Below, piece after piece: positions 7,979-17,338 of a stretch of 64,000 nt of DNA. The stretch is from positions 1 through 64,000 of the forward strand of contig CAYSOF010000013.1 of the NCBI GenBank assembly GCA_964432595.1, in the 5' to 3' direction. Position 1 is the stretch's first letter. The number at the start of each line of letters is the position of its first letter. The translations under genes were made by a program, and so were the position numbers. Source of the DNA: DASYLJ01 sp964432595 (GTDB lineage: Bacteria > Desulfobacterota > Binatia > DP-6). A model generated the notes under the pieces. It had not been told where the DNA came from. It was given only the letters and a program-made list of their open reading frames with translations, and did not search any database.

Positions 7979-9325
7979 TCACTCCTCGCAGATGAGCGTG
8001 ATGTGCTTGTCGGTGCGCGCCGTGTCGACGCAGAAGCAGCCGCGGACCAGCGAATCGCGTCCGAGCGTGATCTTGGCGAACGGCGCCGTGATGACCGCTT
8101 CGGCGACGGCGTTCTGCGCCAGGCGGACCTTGTGGCCGCGGACGTTGAGCACGATCGGCGGCTGGCCGGGCGACGGGACCAGCTGCGAGCCCGTGCCGAT
8201 CGCCACGCTGCCGACGACGTTGATGGTCGTCGGGCCCATGGCCTCGATCGTCGCGCCACGACCCGTCTTGACGTCGCAGAACTGGAATTCACCCGGCATG
8301 AGCCGCAGATGGCCGCCGTTCAGCACGCGCACCCGCCCGTACGTTCCGGGCGGCAGCGGCGCCGAGGACTGACCGGGAGCCACCGAGACGACCTCGTCAC
8401 CGCAGGTGAACTGCGGCAGGTCGCAGAAGTTCTGGACGATCGGCAGTGACGGCAGGGACGTGCCGTTGCGGATGATCGCGCCCTGGCCGGTCTGAATGTC
8501 GTTGGCGACGACGCGGTAGACGCTCGAGCCGTTACCCACCGTGACCGAGTGCGCGGTGATCTTCGTGTCGTCGGCCATCAGCACGCCCTTGCCCAGCTGA
8601 ATGCGTCCGTCGACGGCGTTGGCCCCGAGGTTGCCGCGGAGATCGGCGTCGTTGTTGAAGCGACCTTCGGTTCGCACGAGGAACGACGTGCCGTCGCAGG
8701 TGCAGGAGAAGTCGGGGAGCGTGGTCGTCGTGGTCGACGACGTCGTGGTCGTCGTGGTGGGCTTCGTGGTCGTGGTGGTCGACGACGTGGACGTCGTGGT
8801 CGTCGACGAGGTCGTCGTCGTCGTGGGCTTCGTCGTCGTGGTGGTGCTCGACGTCGTCGTGGTCGTCGTGGTGGTCGTCTTCTTCGTGGTGGTCGTGGTG
8901 CTCGACGTCGTCGTGGTGGTCGGCCGCGGCGAGCAGCCCTGCACCAGGAAGTTCACGTTGCTCTTGCTGTCCTGGTTGGTGCCCGTGATGATCTCGACGA
9001 TGTGGTTGCCGGCCGCCGGGTTCACGACCGTGTAGCCGGACGGCAGGTTGATCAGGCGGACGGAGTAGCGGTCGGTGCGAGCCGGCAGGCCGATCGAGTA
9101 GAAGCCGTTCGAGTCGGTGTTGTCGGTCCAGTCCGTGCCGGGCGCGACGTCGAGCGAGCGCGCCCGCGCCGTGATGCCCGACAGCAGCGTGTCGGTCGAA
9201 TCGAAGTTTCCGTCGTAGTCTTTGTCGCACCACACTTTGCCGTCGATGTGGTGCGCAAACGCTGCAGAGCTGCTCCCCAGGAGACAGGTGAGAGCGAGGA
9301 GAAGATGGACGGGAGACCGCTTCAT
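7979..9325 (-). CDS. Exported SdrD_B-like/beta-helix protein with Thr linker
   Basis: This 448-aa protein starts at ATG 9325 with a signal peptide (MKRSPVHLLLALTCLLGSSS, then AAFA). Residues about 25-125 resemble an SdrD_B/Cna-B-like domain: 'GKVWCDKDYDGNFDSTDTLL' has a Ca-binding-like D-x-D-x-D loop, followed by 'TDSNGFYSIGLPA.TDRYSVRLINLP'. A Thr/Ser/Lys linker of about 70 residues follows. The C-terminal 200 residues are short beta-strand repeats ('IQLGKGVLMADDTKITAHSVTVGNGS', 'GTYGRVRVLNGGHLRLMPGEF') typical of bactofilin- or polymer-type beta-helices, ending in a Cys pair (RGCFCVD). It is probably a surface or extracellular structural protein. No clear ribosome site precedes the start. 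Confidence 0.75.
   Translation of the reverse strand: MKRSPVHLLLALTCLLGSSSAAFAHHIDGKVWCDKDYDGNFDSTDTLLSGITARARSLDVAPGTDWTDNTDSNGFYSIGLPARTDRYSVRLINLPSGYTVVNPAAGNHIVEIITGTNQDSKSNVNFLVQGCSPRPTTTTTSSTTTTTKKTTTTTTTTTSSTTTTTKPTTTTTSSTTTTSTSSTTTTTKPTTTTTTSSTTTTTLPDFSCTCDGTSFLVRTEGRFNNDADLRGNLGANAVDGRIQLGKGVLMADDTKITAHSVTVGNGSSVYRVVANDIQTGQGAIIRNGTSLPSLPIVQNFCDLPQFTCGDEVVSVAPGQSSAPLPPGTYGRVRVLNGGHLRLMPGEFQFCDVKTGRGATIEAMGPTTINVVGSVAIGTGSQLVPSPGQPPIVLNVRGHKVRLAQNAVAEAVITAPFAKITLGRDSLVRGCFCVDTARTDKHITLICEE
8721..8922 (-). repeat. Low-complexity Thr/Ser codon repeat (linker)
   Basis: About 200 bp of ACC/ACG/TCG codons (GGT/CGT/CGA on the plus strand) encode the Thr-Ser-Lys linker of the gene at 7979-9325. 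The period is irregular, built from units such as KPTTTTT and SSTTTT. It is a protein-level linker, not an intergenic repeat, and is a likely slippage and recombination site. Confidence 0.8.
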
Positions 9326-9738
9326 GGGGTGGGGGGTATAAAGAAACGCCACACGCCGCGTCAATGAAAATCGTCCGCGCGTGGTGAGAGAACGGGTGGT
9401 GCCGTCCGTCTCGTGTGCGGAACGGCGTGCGGTGTGCGTTGTGTTCATCGTGCGGACGTCTTCTCACACCCCAGTACCATAGGCCAAGAGTGCGACGAAC
9501 AATTTAGGTATCCACTCCGCACTGCAGTCACATCGCTGCCTGAACTGAGTCGGTCCTATCATTCGATGCATGACGATGGCATGCAGTGTCGCATCGATTC
9601 CTGGCGGCCTACGCACCTTTCGCGTGATTCGCATCCCGACGGTCAGTGGTGCATGCGGGCGGTCGCGTGCAGCGGAGGTTGGATGCCGACCGCGCCGGTG
9701 CCGCCCCGGTATCGCGTGTGCTATGCCCCGTCGCCGCG
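9326..9738 (+). other. 413-bp spacer, lower GC, no gene seen
   Basis: The stretch between the minus-strand gene starting at 9325 and the plus-strand gene starting at 9739 is visibly less GC-rich than the rest, especially about 9440-9570. No reading frame in it has plausible protein composition. It should hold the promoters of both divergent genes. I could not pick out a confident -35/-10 pair or RNA structure. Confidence 0.5.
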
Positions 9739-10530
9739 ATGAGCGACTTCGGTATCGACGTGGAGCGCGGCGCCGACGGCGTCGTCTGGGTCGTCCTGCG
9801 CAATCCGGCCCGCCTGAACGCCGTCCGGCTGGAGATGTGGGAGGCGATTCCGGGGGTGGCGGCGAGCCTCGGGGCCGATCCGGACGTCCGCGTGGTGGTC
9901 CTCCGGGGTGCGGGAGACCAGGCCTTCGCTTCCGGGGCGGACATCTCGGAGTTCGAGACGCACCGGCGCGACCCGGCCTCGGCCGCCGCCTACGAGGCGG
10001 TGACGGCGCGTGCCTTCGCGGCGCTGATGGCGCTCGAGATGCCCGTCGTCGCCATGATCCGCGGGGTGTGCATCGGCGGCGGCCTGGCGATCGCCGCCTG
10101 CGCCGACGTCCGGGTGGCGGCCGACGACGCCCGGATCGCGCTGCCCCCTGCGCGGTTGGGGCTCGGCTATCATCAGAGCGGTGTCGAGCGCGTCGTGCGT
10201 CTCGTGGGCCCGTCGGCGGCGTCGGAGGTGTTCTTCACGGCGCGGCAGTACACGGCGGCCGAGGCGTACGCGATCGGCCTGGTGAACCGCGTCGTCCCCG
10301 TCGCCGAGCTGGAGACCTTCACCGCGGGCTACGTGGGGTCGATCGCGGCGAACGCGCCGCTCACGCTGCGTGCGGCCAAGCGCGCGATCGTCGAAAGCCA
10401 GCGCCCGTCGGAGGAGCGCGATCCTGCGGCCGTGGCGGCGCTCATCGCGCGCTGCTTCGAGAGCGCCGATTACGCCGAGGGCGTGCGCGCGTTCCTCGAG
10501 AAGCGGCGCCCGCGCTTCCAGGGCCGCTGA
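9739..10530 (+). CDS. Enoyl-CoA hydratase/isomerase (crotonase) family protein
   Basis: This 263-aa protein starts at ATG 9739 (MSDFGIDVERG). The crotonase oxyanion-hole segments are present: 'AFASGADISEFE' (residues 62-73) and 'MIRGVCIGGGLAIAACADVRVA' (106-127, in parts). The two catalytic glutamates of true hydratases are missing. In the usual GGGCELA the Glu is Ala here (GGGLAIA), and in the usual QPE the Glu is Ala (LPPARLGLG). Hydration of crotonyl-CoA by the standard mechanism is therefore unlikely. It may be an isomerase, hydrolase or decarboxylase of the superfamily. It converges on the dehydrogenase gene with a 3-bp gap. Confidence 0.85.
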   Translation: MSDFGIDVERGADGVVWVVLRNPARLNAVRLEMWEAIPGVAASLGADPDVRVVVLRGAGDQAFASGADISEFETHRRDPASAAAYEAVTARAFAALMALEMPVVAMIRGVCIGGGLAIAACADVRVAADDARIALPPARLGLGYHQSGVERVVRLVGPSAASEVFFTARQYTAAEAYAIGLVNRVVPVAELETFTAGYVGSIAANAPLTLRAAKRAIVESQRPSEERDPAAVAALIARCFESADYAEGVRAFLEKRRPRFQGR

Positions 10531-10533
10531 CCG

Positions 10534-11280
10534 TCAGAGGTGGGCGCCGCCGTTTGGGCTCAGCACCTGGCCGGTGAACCAGCTCGCCTCGTCGGACACG
10601 AGGTAGGCGCATGCGGCGGCGATGTCGTCGGGCGTCCCCAGACGTCCCACCGGGGTCTGCCGCATCGACTGCTCCTTCACGGCCTCGGACAGGCCGGAGG
10701 CGCGCAGCATCGGCGTGTCGACCAGCCCCGGCGCGATGGCGTTGACGGTGACCCCCCGCCCGCCGACCTCGATGGCGAGCGCCTTCGTGAACCCGATGAC
10801 GCCGGCTTTCGCCGCGGCGTAGTGGGTGAGCATCGGTCCGCCACGCAGGCCGCCGACGGACGAGATGTTGACGACGCGCCCGCCGCCGGCCGCCAGCATG
10901 TCGGGCAGCGCGGCGCGCGTGCAGAGGAACGTCCCGCGCAGGTGGACGGCGATCATGCCGTCCCACTGCGCGTCGGTCATGTCGACCAGCGGCGCGAATC
11001 CGGAGATGCCGGCGGCGTTCACGAGGATGCGGAGCGGGCCGAGTGCGCGCCGGGCGCCGTCCACGGCGCTCGCCACCGAGCCGGCGTCGGCCACGTCGGC
11101 CGCCACCGCGGTCGCGCGCCGGCCGAGCGCACGGACCTCCTCGGCCACCGTGGCTGCCCCCGCCGCATCGCGGTCGAGGAGCGCGACGTCCGCGCCGTCG
11201 CGCGCCAGGCGGAGCGCGATCGCGCGTCCGATGCCCGATCCGCCGCCCGTCACCAGCGCCACCCGACCGTCGAGGCTCAT
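10534..11280 (-). CDS. SDR-family oxidoreductase, FabG-like
   Basis: This 248-aa classical short-chain dehydrogenase has the cofactor motif TGGGSGIG (11-18), NAAG (88-91), catalytic Ser in NISS (140-141), and Tyr154/Lys158 in HYAAAK. The C-terminal 'ASWFTGQVLSPNGGAHL' is typical of FabG-like 3-oxoacyl reductases and related alcohol dehydrogenases. The Asp at the end of beta2 ('VALLDRD') points to NAD(H) preference by family rule. The substrate is unknown. It converges with the crotonase-like gene, so the two are not co-transcribed, although both fit acyl-CoA chemistry. Confidence 0.9.
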   Translation of the reverse strand: MSLDGRVALVTGGGSGIGRAIALRLARDGADVALLDRDAAGAATVAEEVRALGRRATAVAADVADAGSVASAVDGARRALGPLRILVNAAGISGFAPLVDMTDAQWDGMIAVHLRGTFLCTRAALPDMLAAGGGRVVNISSVGGLRGGPMLTHYAAAKAGVIGFTKALAIEVGGRGVTVNAIAPGLVDTPMLRASGLSEAVKEQSMRQTPVGRLGTPDDIAAACAYLVSDEASWFTGQVLSPNGGAHL

Positions 11281-11427
11281 GCCGCGCTTCTAACGCGTGC
11301 CGATCCGGGCCGTCGAGCATCGTGATCGGGCCGATCGGCGAGGCGCCGTGGCGGTTCGGCCCGATCGCCGTCCGTCCGCCCCGCACGTGGTTGACTTCCG
11401 GCCCCCCGGCGAGCCACGAGCGAGGCC

Positions 11428-11979
11428 ATGCGCCGTCGTCTCCTCATCGTCCTCGGAGTGCTGGTCGTGGTCGGAGTGGCCGCCTGGTACTGGCAGAGTC
11501 AGATCATCGGCTACACGGCCCGATGGTATCTCGCGCGCCAGGCGCGCTCGGAGGAGGCGAGCCACAGCATCGAGAAGCGGCGCGCGACCCTGGTGCAGTT
11601 CAACTCGCTGCTCCTCATGCCGCCGCCGAACGACGCGTTCGTGCCGGAGCTCTACGACCTCGTCACCGCCCTCTCGTCGAGGGTGGCGACCGGCGAGATT
11701 TCGCTCAACTGGGCCGCGTACATCTACACGACGTATCAGCGCGACCTCGAGCGCGACCGGCCGACCGGCGAGCCGCGGCGCTCGACCGAGGAGGTCAACG
11801 CGCAGCTGGCCAAGTACATCGAGTTCTTCTCGATCCAGAAGCGTCCCGACGCGCAGGGCATCACGGTCGGCGACGTGTTCGGCGCCGACGGGGACGACGT
11901 CATCACGCTCGACGAGATCGAGGAGGCCGATCGCACCGGCAAGGACCTCGACCTCCGCCACCGCGGCGCGGACGACTGA
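11428..11979 (+). CDS. Membrane-anchored protein of unknown function
   Basis: This is a 183-aa protein. ATG 11428 opens a single N-terminal transmembrane segment (LLIVLGVLVVVGVAAWYW, residues about 5-22), followed by a helical, charged domain ('EEASHSIEKRRATLVQFNSLLLMPPPNDAFVPELYDLVTAL' in parts). The C-terminus reads 'DVFGADGDDVITLDEIEEADRTGKDLD', whose D-x-D-x-D...E spacing suggests an EF-hand-like calcium loop. I do not recognise the family. The soluble part should face the periplasm. It converges with the MscS gene 4 bp away. Confidence 0.6.
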   Translation: MRRRLLIVLGVLVVVGVAAWYWQSQIIGYTARWYLARQARSEEASHSIEKRRATLVQFNSLLLMPPPNDAFVPELYDLVTALSSRVATGEISLNWAAYIYTTYQRDLERDRPTGEPRRSTEEVNAQLAKYIEFFSIQKRPDAQGITVGDVFGADGDDVITLDEIEEADRTGKDLDLRHRGADD

Positions 11980-11983
11980 GCGT

Positions 11984-12802
11984 CTAGGCGGGCAGGGCGC
12001 GCGTCAGGAAGTGCTGCGTCGGGACGGGGTAGCCCGCCTCGCCGAACGTGTCGCGGATCGCCTGGTTCGTGTCGAAGTACACCTGCCAGTAGCTGTCCTG
12101 GGCGGTATAGGGCCGTACCGCGAGGACCGGCCCGGCCATGGTGAAGGCCAGGACCTCGACGTCGGGGGCCGGATTGGCGAGCACGTTCGGGATCGTCGCG
12201 ATGCGCGCCTTCAGCAGCCGGATGGCGTCGTGCGGGTCCACGCCGTGCGCCAGCTGCGCCGTCAGGTCGACGCGGCGGAAGGCGTTGGCCGAGAAGTTCT
12301 GGATGGTGTCGGCGAAGATCTTCCCGTTGCCGACGAAGGTGCGGATGTTGTCCGGCGTATTGATGGTGGTGACGAAGAGGCCGATCTCCTCCACCGTCCC
12401 CGTCACGCCGCCCGCGCTCACGAAGTCGCCCACCGCGAACGGGCGCAGGACGATCAGGAAGGCGCCCGCGGCGAAGTGCGTCAGCAGCCCGCCCCAGGCG
12501 ACGCCGATGGCCACGCCGCCGGCCGCGACCAGCGCCGCGAACGTCGTCGTCTCGACCCCGAAGAAGCCGAGAATCGCGATGATCAGCGCGATGTTCAGCA
12601 GCACGCCGATCGTGTTCGACGCGTAGGTGACCAGCGTCGGCTCGACGTGACGCCGCAGCATGCTGGCGGACAGGAGCCGCATCGCCCAGCCGATCAGTAG
12701 GCGCCCGACGATCCAGAGCGCGGCTGCGCCGAGCAGCCGCAATCCGACGAGGGTGAGGACGCTGATGACGGTGGTCAGGAAGACGGACGCGTCGTTCGGC
12801 AT
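11984..12802 (-). CDS. Small-conductance mechanosensitive channel (MscS family)
   Basis: This 272-aa protein starts at ATG 12802, chosen for the GGAGGAAAC ribosome site directly before it. There are three transmembrane helices. The third is the pore helix, 'AALVAAGGVAIGVAWGGLLTHFAAGAFLIVLRPF', with the Ala/Gly packing of MscS TM3. It is followed by the beta domain start 'VGDFVSAGGVTGTVEEIGLFVTTINTPDNIRTFVGNGKI', which is the signature of the family (cited in parts). The protein would open under membrane tension to release solutes during osmotic downshock. The length fits the short MscS type. It is a single gene. Confidence 0.93.
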   Translation of the reverse strand: MPNDASVFLTTVISVLTLVGLRLLGAAALWIVGRLLIGWAMRLLSASMLRRHVEPTLVTYASNTIGVLLNIALIIAILGFFGVETTTFAALVAAGGVAIGVAWGGLLTHFAAGAFLIVLRPFAVGDFVSAGGVTGTVEEIGLFVTTINTPDNIRTFVGNGKIFADTIQNFSANAFRRVDLTAQLAHGVDPHDAIRLLKARIATIPNVLANPAPDVEVLAFTMAGPVLAVRPYTAQDSYWQVYFDTNQAIRDTFGEAGYPVPTQHFLTRALPA

Positions 12803-12905
12803 GTTTCCTCCGGATGGTTGGCTGGTCAGGCGGTCCATGCCCCGGGTGCGGCGTCGGAAGCAAGGTAGGTGGCCATGCAGCGCCGAGTTGCGCTAGAAGA
12901 TCGCC

Positions 12906-13313
12906 ATGAGCACGACGAATGTGCGGCTGGCCCGGCGTTGGTTCGAAGAGGTGTGGAACGCCCGTAACCACGCGATCGTCGGCGAGCTGGCCGCACCCGA
13001 GTGCGTCGGCCACCACGAGGGCGGCGAGACCACCCGCAGCCCCGGCGAGTGGCTGCAGATGCAGCAGCGCTTCCTCGACGCCATTCCCGACGCCCGCATC
13101 GAGCTCGAGGAGGTCCTCGGTGACGGCGAGCAGGTCGTCGTCCGCTGGCGCTGCCGCGGGACGCACACCGGGCTCGGTCTCGACCTGGTCGCCTCGGGGC
13201 GGCCGATCGACGTGCGCGGCGTCACGTGGCTGCGGTTCGAGGATGGGCGGATCGTCGAGGGGTGGGACAGTTGGAACCTCGGGGGATTGCTCGCGCATCT
13301 CGCGGGGCGGTGA
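12906..13313 (+). CDS. SnoaL-like (NTF2-fold) protein
   Basis: This 135-aa protein starts at ATG 12906. 'RRWFEEVWNARNHAIVGELAAPECVGHH' at the N-terminus and 'MQQRFLDAIPDARIELEEVLGDGEQVVVRWRCRGTHTG' (in parts) match SnoaL/polyketide-cyclase-like ester cyclases. The C-terminal 'GVTWLRFEDGRIVEGWDSWN' is the usual closing strand pair. These cone-shaped proteins bind or isomerise small hydrophobic ligands; many have unknown substrates. A large inverted repeat follows immediately. Confidence 0.8.
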   Translation: MSTTNVRLARRWFEEVWNARNHAIVGELAAPECVGHHEGGETTRSPGEWLQMQQRFLDAIPDARIELEEVLGDGEQVVVRWRCRGTHTGLGLDLVASGRPIDVRGVTWLRFEDGRIVEGWDSWNLGGLLAHLAGR

Positions 13314-13328
13314 GCGCCCGCTTCGCTC

Positions 13329-13477
13329 GTCCGCGGTGGGTGGGTGCGGCGGACCTGGGACCGCGCTGGCTGCGCGTGGCGTTCGCTCGGCACCACCCAG
13401 CCCCTTTCCCCACCCGCTCACTCTCGACACGCTCGCTCAGCGCGGCCCCAGGTCCGCCGCACCCACCCACCGCGGAC
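13329..13477. repeat. Large intergenic inverted repeat
   Basis: A 31-bp perfect inverted repeat (13329-13359 with 13447-13477) extends inward to 37 bp with one mismatch and then pairs imperfectly. The central part between arms is 87 bp. It fills the spacer between the SnoaL-like and HAD genes and would form a long hairpin in either strand. It could be a strong bidirectional terminator, a REP-like or non-autonomous mobile element. I see no flanking target duplication. Confidence 0.75.
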
Positions 13478-13539
13478 TCGGGGCGGTTCACCGCCGCGAG
13501 TTTCCTCGGCGTCGGTTGTCTGCTGAACTGACCCGTCGA

Positions 13540-14178
13540 ATGCCGACGGCGGTGATCTTCGATTGTGACGGCGTCCTGTTCGATTCGTGGCGGGCGAACG
13601 TCGCCTACTACAATGCGATCCGGGCGCGGATCGGGTTGGGCGCGATGGACGAGGCGTGGGAGCGGCGCGGGCACTTCTTGTCGGCGTCGCAGCTGCTCGA
13701 TGCGATGTTCGCGGATGCGCCGGAGCAACTGGCGCTCGCGCGGGATGCCGCCAAGAGCCTCGACTACGGGCCGTTCTACGAGCTGATGGAGCCGGCGCAG
13801 GAGCTGTTCGCGCTGCTCGCGGAGCTGAAGACGTCGCATCGGCTCGGGATGGCGACGAATCGCAGCACGACGGTCGCCGGCGTGATGCAACGCTTCGGAC
13901 TGTCGCAGTGGATCGATGCGGCCGTCGGGCTGCTCGACGTCGAGCGGGCCAAGCCTGCGCCCGACGTCATCGAGGCGTGCCTCGCGCGCCTCGACGTCCC
14001 GCCGGCGTCGGCGGTGTACGTGGGTGACGCCGAGACGGATCTCCAGGCGGCGCGCGCGGCGGGCGTGCACTTCGTCGCGGTGGGGACGCCCGCGTGGAGC
14101 ACCGATGCCGTTCCGACACTGCGGGATCTGCCGGCGCGGCTCCGCCTGCTGCCGCTCGGCTCGCCGCCCGCGCGTTGA
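13540..14178 (+). CDS. HAD-family hydrolase, phosphoglycolate-phosphatase-like
   Basis: This 212-aa protein starts at ATG 13540, directly opening with motif I, 'VIFDCDGVLFDS', with nucleophile Asp8 and acid/base Asp10. Motif II Thr/Asn lies in 'LGMATNRS', motif III Lys in 'AKPAPD', and motif IV in 'VYVGDAETDLQAARAAG'. The cap between motifs I and II is helical, as in subfamily IA (Gph, beta-phosphoglucomutase). It hydrolyses a small phosphate ester in the cytoplasm; substrate not determined. It begins a same-strand run with the MazG-like and receiver genes (31 bp, then a 4-bp overlap). Confidence 0.88.
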   Translation: MPTAVIFDCDGVLFDSWRANVAYYNAIRARIGLGAMDEAWERRGHFLSASQLLDAMFADAPEQLALARDAAKSLDYGPFYELMEPAQELFALLAELKTSHRLGMATNRSTTVAGVMQRFGLSQWIDAAVGLLDVERAKPAPDVIEACLARLDVPPASAVYVGDAETDLQAARAAGVHFVAVGTPAWSTDAVPTLRDLPARLRLLPLGSPPAR

Positions 14179-14209
14179 GCGCCGGGCGGCGATGCGGTAG
14201 CCGGCAGGC

Positions 14210-14575
14210 ATGACCGACGCCGACACTACGCTCGCCACGCTGAAGGCGCAGGTGACGGACTTCTGCACCGCACGCGACTGGGACCAGTTCCACGGCCCCC
14301 GCGACCTCGCCATCGGCGTCGTGACCGAAGCGTCGGAGCTGCTCGAGCTGTTCCGGTTCCGCACCGACGAGGAGATCACGGCGGCCCTCGCCGACGGCGA
14401 GATGCGGCGGGATCTCGAGCACGAGATGGCGGACGTCCTGTTCTTCGTGCTGCGCCTCGCCGCGCGACACGGCATCGACGTCGCGTCGGCGTGCGCGCGC
14501 AAGCTCGCGCTCAACGAAGCGCGCTATCCCGTCGCCAAGGCGCGCGGCAGCAATCGGAAGTACACCGAGCTATGA
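14210..14575 (+). CDS. MazG-like nucleotide pyrophosphohydrolase
   Basis: This 121-aa all-helical protein has the MazG metal site: 'TEASELLELF' supplies the E-x-x-E pair and 'LEHEMADVLFF' the E-x-x-D. 'DWDQFHGPRDLAIGVVTEASELLE' (in parts) is typical of the short MazG-like/RS21-C6 group. The family hydrolyses NTPs or modified nucleotides to NMP and pyrophosphate. The end overlaps the receiver gene by ATGA, implying translational coupling. Confidence 0.85.
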   Translation: MTDADTTLATLKAQVTDFCTARDWDQFHGPRDLAIGVVTEASELLELFRFRTDEEITAALADGEMRRDLEHEMADVLFFVLRLAARHGIDVASACARKLALNEARYPVAKARGSNRKYTEL

Positions 14576-14978
14576 CGGCCGACGCGACGCTCGAGCTCCT
14601 GCTGGTCGAAGACGATCGACACGAGCTCGCCACGACGACGCATGCGCTGCTGCGCCATCATCTCGTGAATCCGCTCCGGGTCGCGCACGATGCCGACGCG
14701 GCGCTGGCCATCCTGCGCGACGACCCGTCGCGCCTGCGGCTCGTCCTGCTCGACCTCGACCTGCCGGGCACTCCTGGCATCGAGGTCGTCCGGCGCGTGC
14801 GCGGCGACGAGCGGCTGCACGCCGTGCCGCTCGTCGTGCTGACGAAGTCGCGTCACGAGCCGGAGCTGCAGGAGTGCTACCGGCTCGGCGTGGCCACGTT
14901 CATCGTGAAGCCCGTCGACTTCGTCCAGTTCGCGACAGCCGTCCGCGAGCTCGCGTGCCAGTGGCGCTTGCTGCCGCC

Positions 14979-14991
<13 letters not shown>
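14572..14991 (+). CDS. Single-domain response regulator (CheY/Rcp1-like receiver)
   Basis: This 139-aa protein starts at ATG 14572 inside the upstream stop (ATGA). It is a bare receiver domain: acidic pair in 'LLVEDD' (residues 11-15), phospho-acceptor Asp61 in 'VLLDLDLPG', Thr91 in 'VLTKS', and Lys113 in 'FIVKPVD'. The extended 'LTKSRHEPELQECYRLGVATFIVKP' pattern (in parts) is that of Rcp1-like receivers partnering phytochrome-type or hybrid kinases. There is no output domain and no adjacent kinase; a hybrid kinase is 4 kb away. It converges with cysK, overlapping it by 13 bp. Confidence 0.88.
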
Positions 14992-15935
<944 letters not shown>

Positions 15936-15946
15936 GCGCCTGCCTT

Positions 15947-16852
15947 TCAGATCTGGAAGTCGGGGACGGGGACGTCGAGGGACACCTGCTGTGGGGTGCG
16001 GACGACGATGCGGGTCTCGGGCGGCACGTTCTGCGTGATCCAGACGTTGCCGCCGACGACCGAGCCGCGCCCGATACGCACCGGGCCGAGGATCGTCGCG
16101 CCGGAGTAGATCGTCACGTCGTCCTCGATGTCGGGGTGGCGCTTGGTGCCCTTGATGATGCGACCGCGATCGTCGTGCGGGAAGCTGCGCGCGCCGAGCG
16201 TCACGCCCTGGTAGAGCTTCACGTTGTCGCCGATGACGCACGTCGCGCCGACGACGACGCCCGTGCCGTGGTCGATGAAGAAGCGGCGGCCGATGGTGGC
16301 GCCGGGATGGATGTCGATGCCGGTTCGCGAGTGCGCGTATTCGCTCATGACGCGCGGGACGATCGGGACGTCGTCGGCGTGGAGCACGTGCGCGAGACGA
16401 TGCACGGCGATGGCCTGCAGGCCGGGGTAGGCGAGGATGATCTCCTCGAACGAATGGGCCGCCGGGTCGCCGTCGTACGCGGCCTCGATGTCCGAGGCCA
16501 GGAGCTCGCGGATGGCGGGGATGCTGCCGAGGAGCTTCAGGGTCGACGTCGCCGCGCGGTCGCGGCACTCCTCGAACGGCGTGGCGCTCGGGGCCCGGAA
16601 CCGGCAGCCCTTCTCGATCTCGCGGTGCAGGCGCTGCTCGATGGAGCGGACACGGGCCTCGGTGCGCTCGGCGAGCTCCTCGGCGGTGAGCGCCGTGGTC
16701 TCGAGGAAACCCGGGAAGAGCAGCCGGAGCAGATCCTCGACGACCGCCCAGATGATCTCGCGGCTCGGCAGATGATCGCGGGCCACGTGGGCGAGCTCGC
16801 CGCGCTCGCGGTAGCTGGCCAGGATCGCGGAGACGATCGCGGGAAGATCCAT
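15947..16852 (-). CDS. cysE: Serine O-acetyltransferase
   Basis: This 301-aa protein makes O-acetylserine from serine and acetyl-CoA, feeding CysK just downstream. The N-terminal helical domain (residues 1-175) is followed by a left-handed beta-helix of hexapeptide repeats: 'GIDIHPGATIGRRFFIDHGTGVVVGATCVIGDNVKLYQGVTLGARSF' (in parts), with the catalytic His in 'IDHGTG'. The long N-terminal domain and 'KGTKRHPDIEDDVTIYSGATILGPVRIG' (in parts) are of the EpsC-like type. Its C-terminus ends 'VPVPDFQI'; the terminal Ile is the residue that typically docks into CysK's active site, so a cysteine synthase complex is plausible. Confidence 0.93.
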   Translation of the reverse strand: MDLPAIVSAILASYRERGELAHVARDHLPSREIIWAVVEDLLRLLFPGFLETTALTAEELAERTEARVRSIEQRLHREIEKGCRFRAPSATPFEECRDRAATSTLKLLGSIPAIRELLASDIEAAYDGDPAAHSFEEIILAYPGLQAIAVHRLAHVLHADDVPIVPRVMSEYAHSRTGIDIHPGATIGRRFFIDHGTGVVVGATCVIGDNVKLYQGVTLGARSFPHDDRGRIIKGTKRHPDIEDDVTIYSGATILGPVRIGRGSVVGGNVWITQNVPPETRIVVRTPQQVSLDVPVPDFQI

Positions 16853-16918
16853 GGTCGGGTGAGCATAGACGCCGGGAGCGGGCGTAACCAGACGCGCGGG
16901 CCGGTGTTGCCCGCGCCC

Positions 16919-17332
16919 ATGATGATGCTCCCCCGTGCCGCGGCCGTCATGGCCGCCGTCGCTCTGGTCGCCGGCTGCGCCGCGCGCCAGCCCGTTCTCT
17001 ACCGCAACGCTGCGTACACGCAGGGCCCGGAGGTCGCCGACGAGACCGTCGGTCGTTGCATGCAGGACGCGCAGGTCTACGGCGAGGCGAGCCCGGTTCC
17101 CGGCTTCGCGCGCGACACGCTGATCGGGAGCGTCGTCGGCGCTGCGGGTGGGGCGGTCGGCGGGGCGATCTGGGGGAATCCCGCCATCGGCGCCGCGTCG
17201 GGGGCGGCCGGCGGCGCGGTGAGCGCGCTCCTCTACAGCGCCATCTCGCCGCGCGAGCCCAGCCCGGCGTACCGGGCGGGCGTCACGCGGTGCCTCCAGG
17301 ACCACGGCTACGAAGTCATCGCGTGGCAGTAG
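16919..17332 (+). CDS. Glycine-zipper lipoprotein
   Basis: This 137-aa protein begins with three in-frame ATGs (16919, 16922, 16925). A lipoprotein signal follows, with lipobox LVAGC, so it should be lipidated and anchored in a membrane facing the periplasm. The middle holds a glycine zipper, 'GSVVGAAGGAVGGAIWGN', then 'AIGAASGAAGGAVSALL'. Flanking cysteines in 'GRCMQDAQVYG' and 'TRCLQDHGY' could form a disulfide. Glycine-zipper lipoproteins are generally envelope proteins of the SlyB/Omp-associated type. It is divergent from cysE (66-bp gap) and converges on the methyltransferase gene across a strong hairpin. Confidence 0.8.
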   Translation: MMMLPRAAAVMAAVALVAGCAARQPVLYRNAAYTQGPEVADETVGRCMQDAQVYGEASPVPGFARDTLIGSVVGAAGGAVGGAIWGNPAIGAASGAAGGAVSALLYSAISPREPSPAYRAGVTRCLQDHGYEVIAWQ

Positions 17333-17338
17333 GCGCGT

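Noticed and set aside
8721..8922. Possible CRISPR or satellite array
   Set aside because: The repeats are in-frame Thr/Ser codons of irregular period without spacers.
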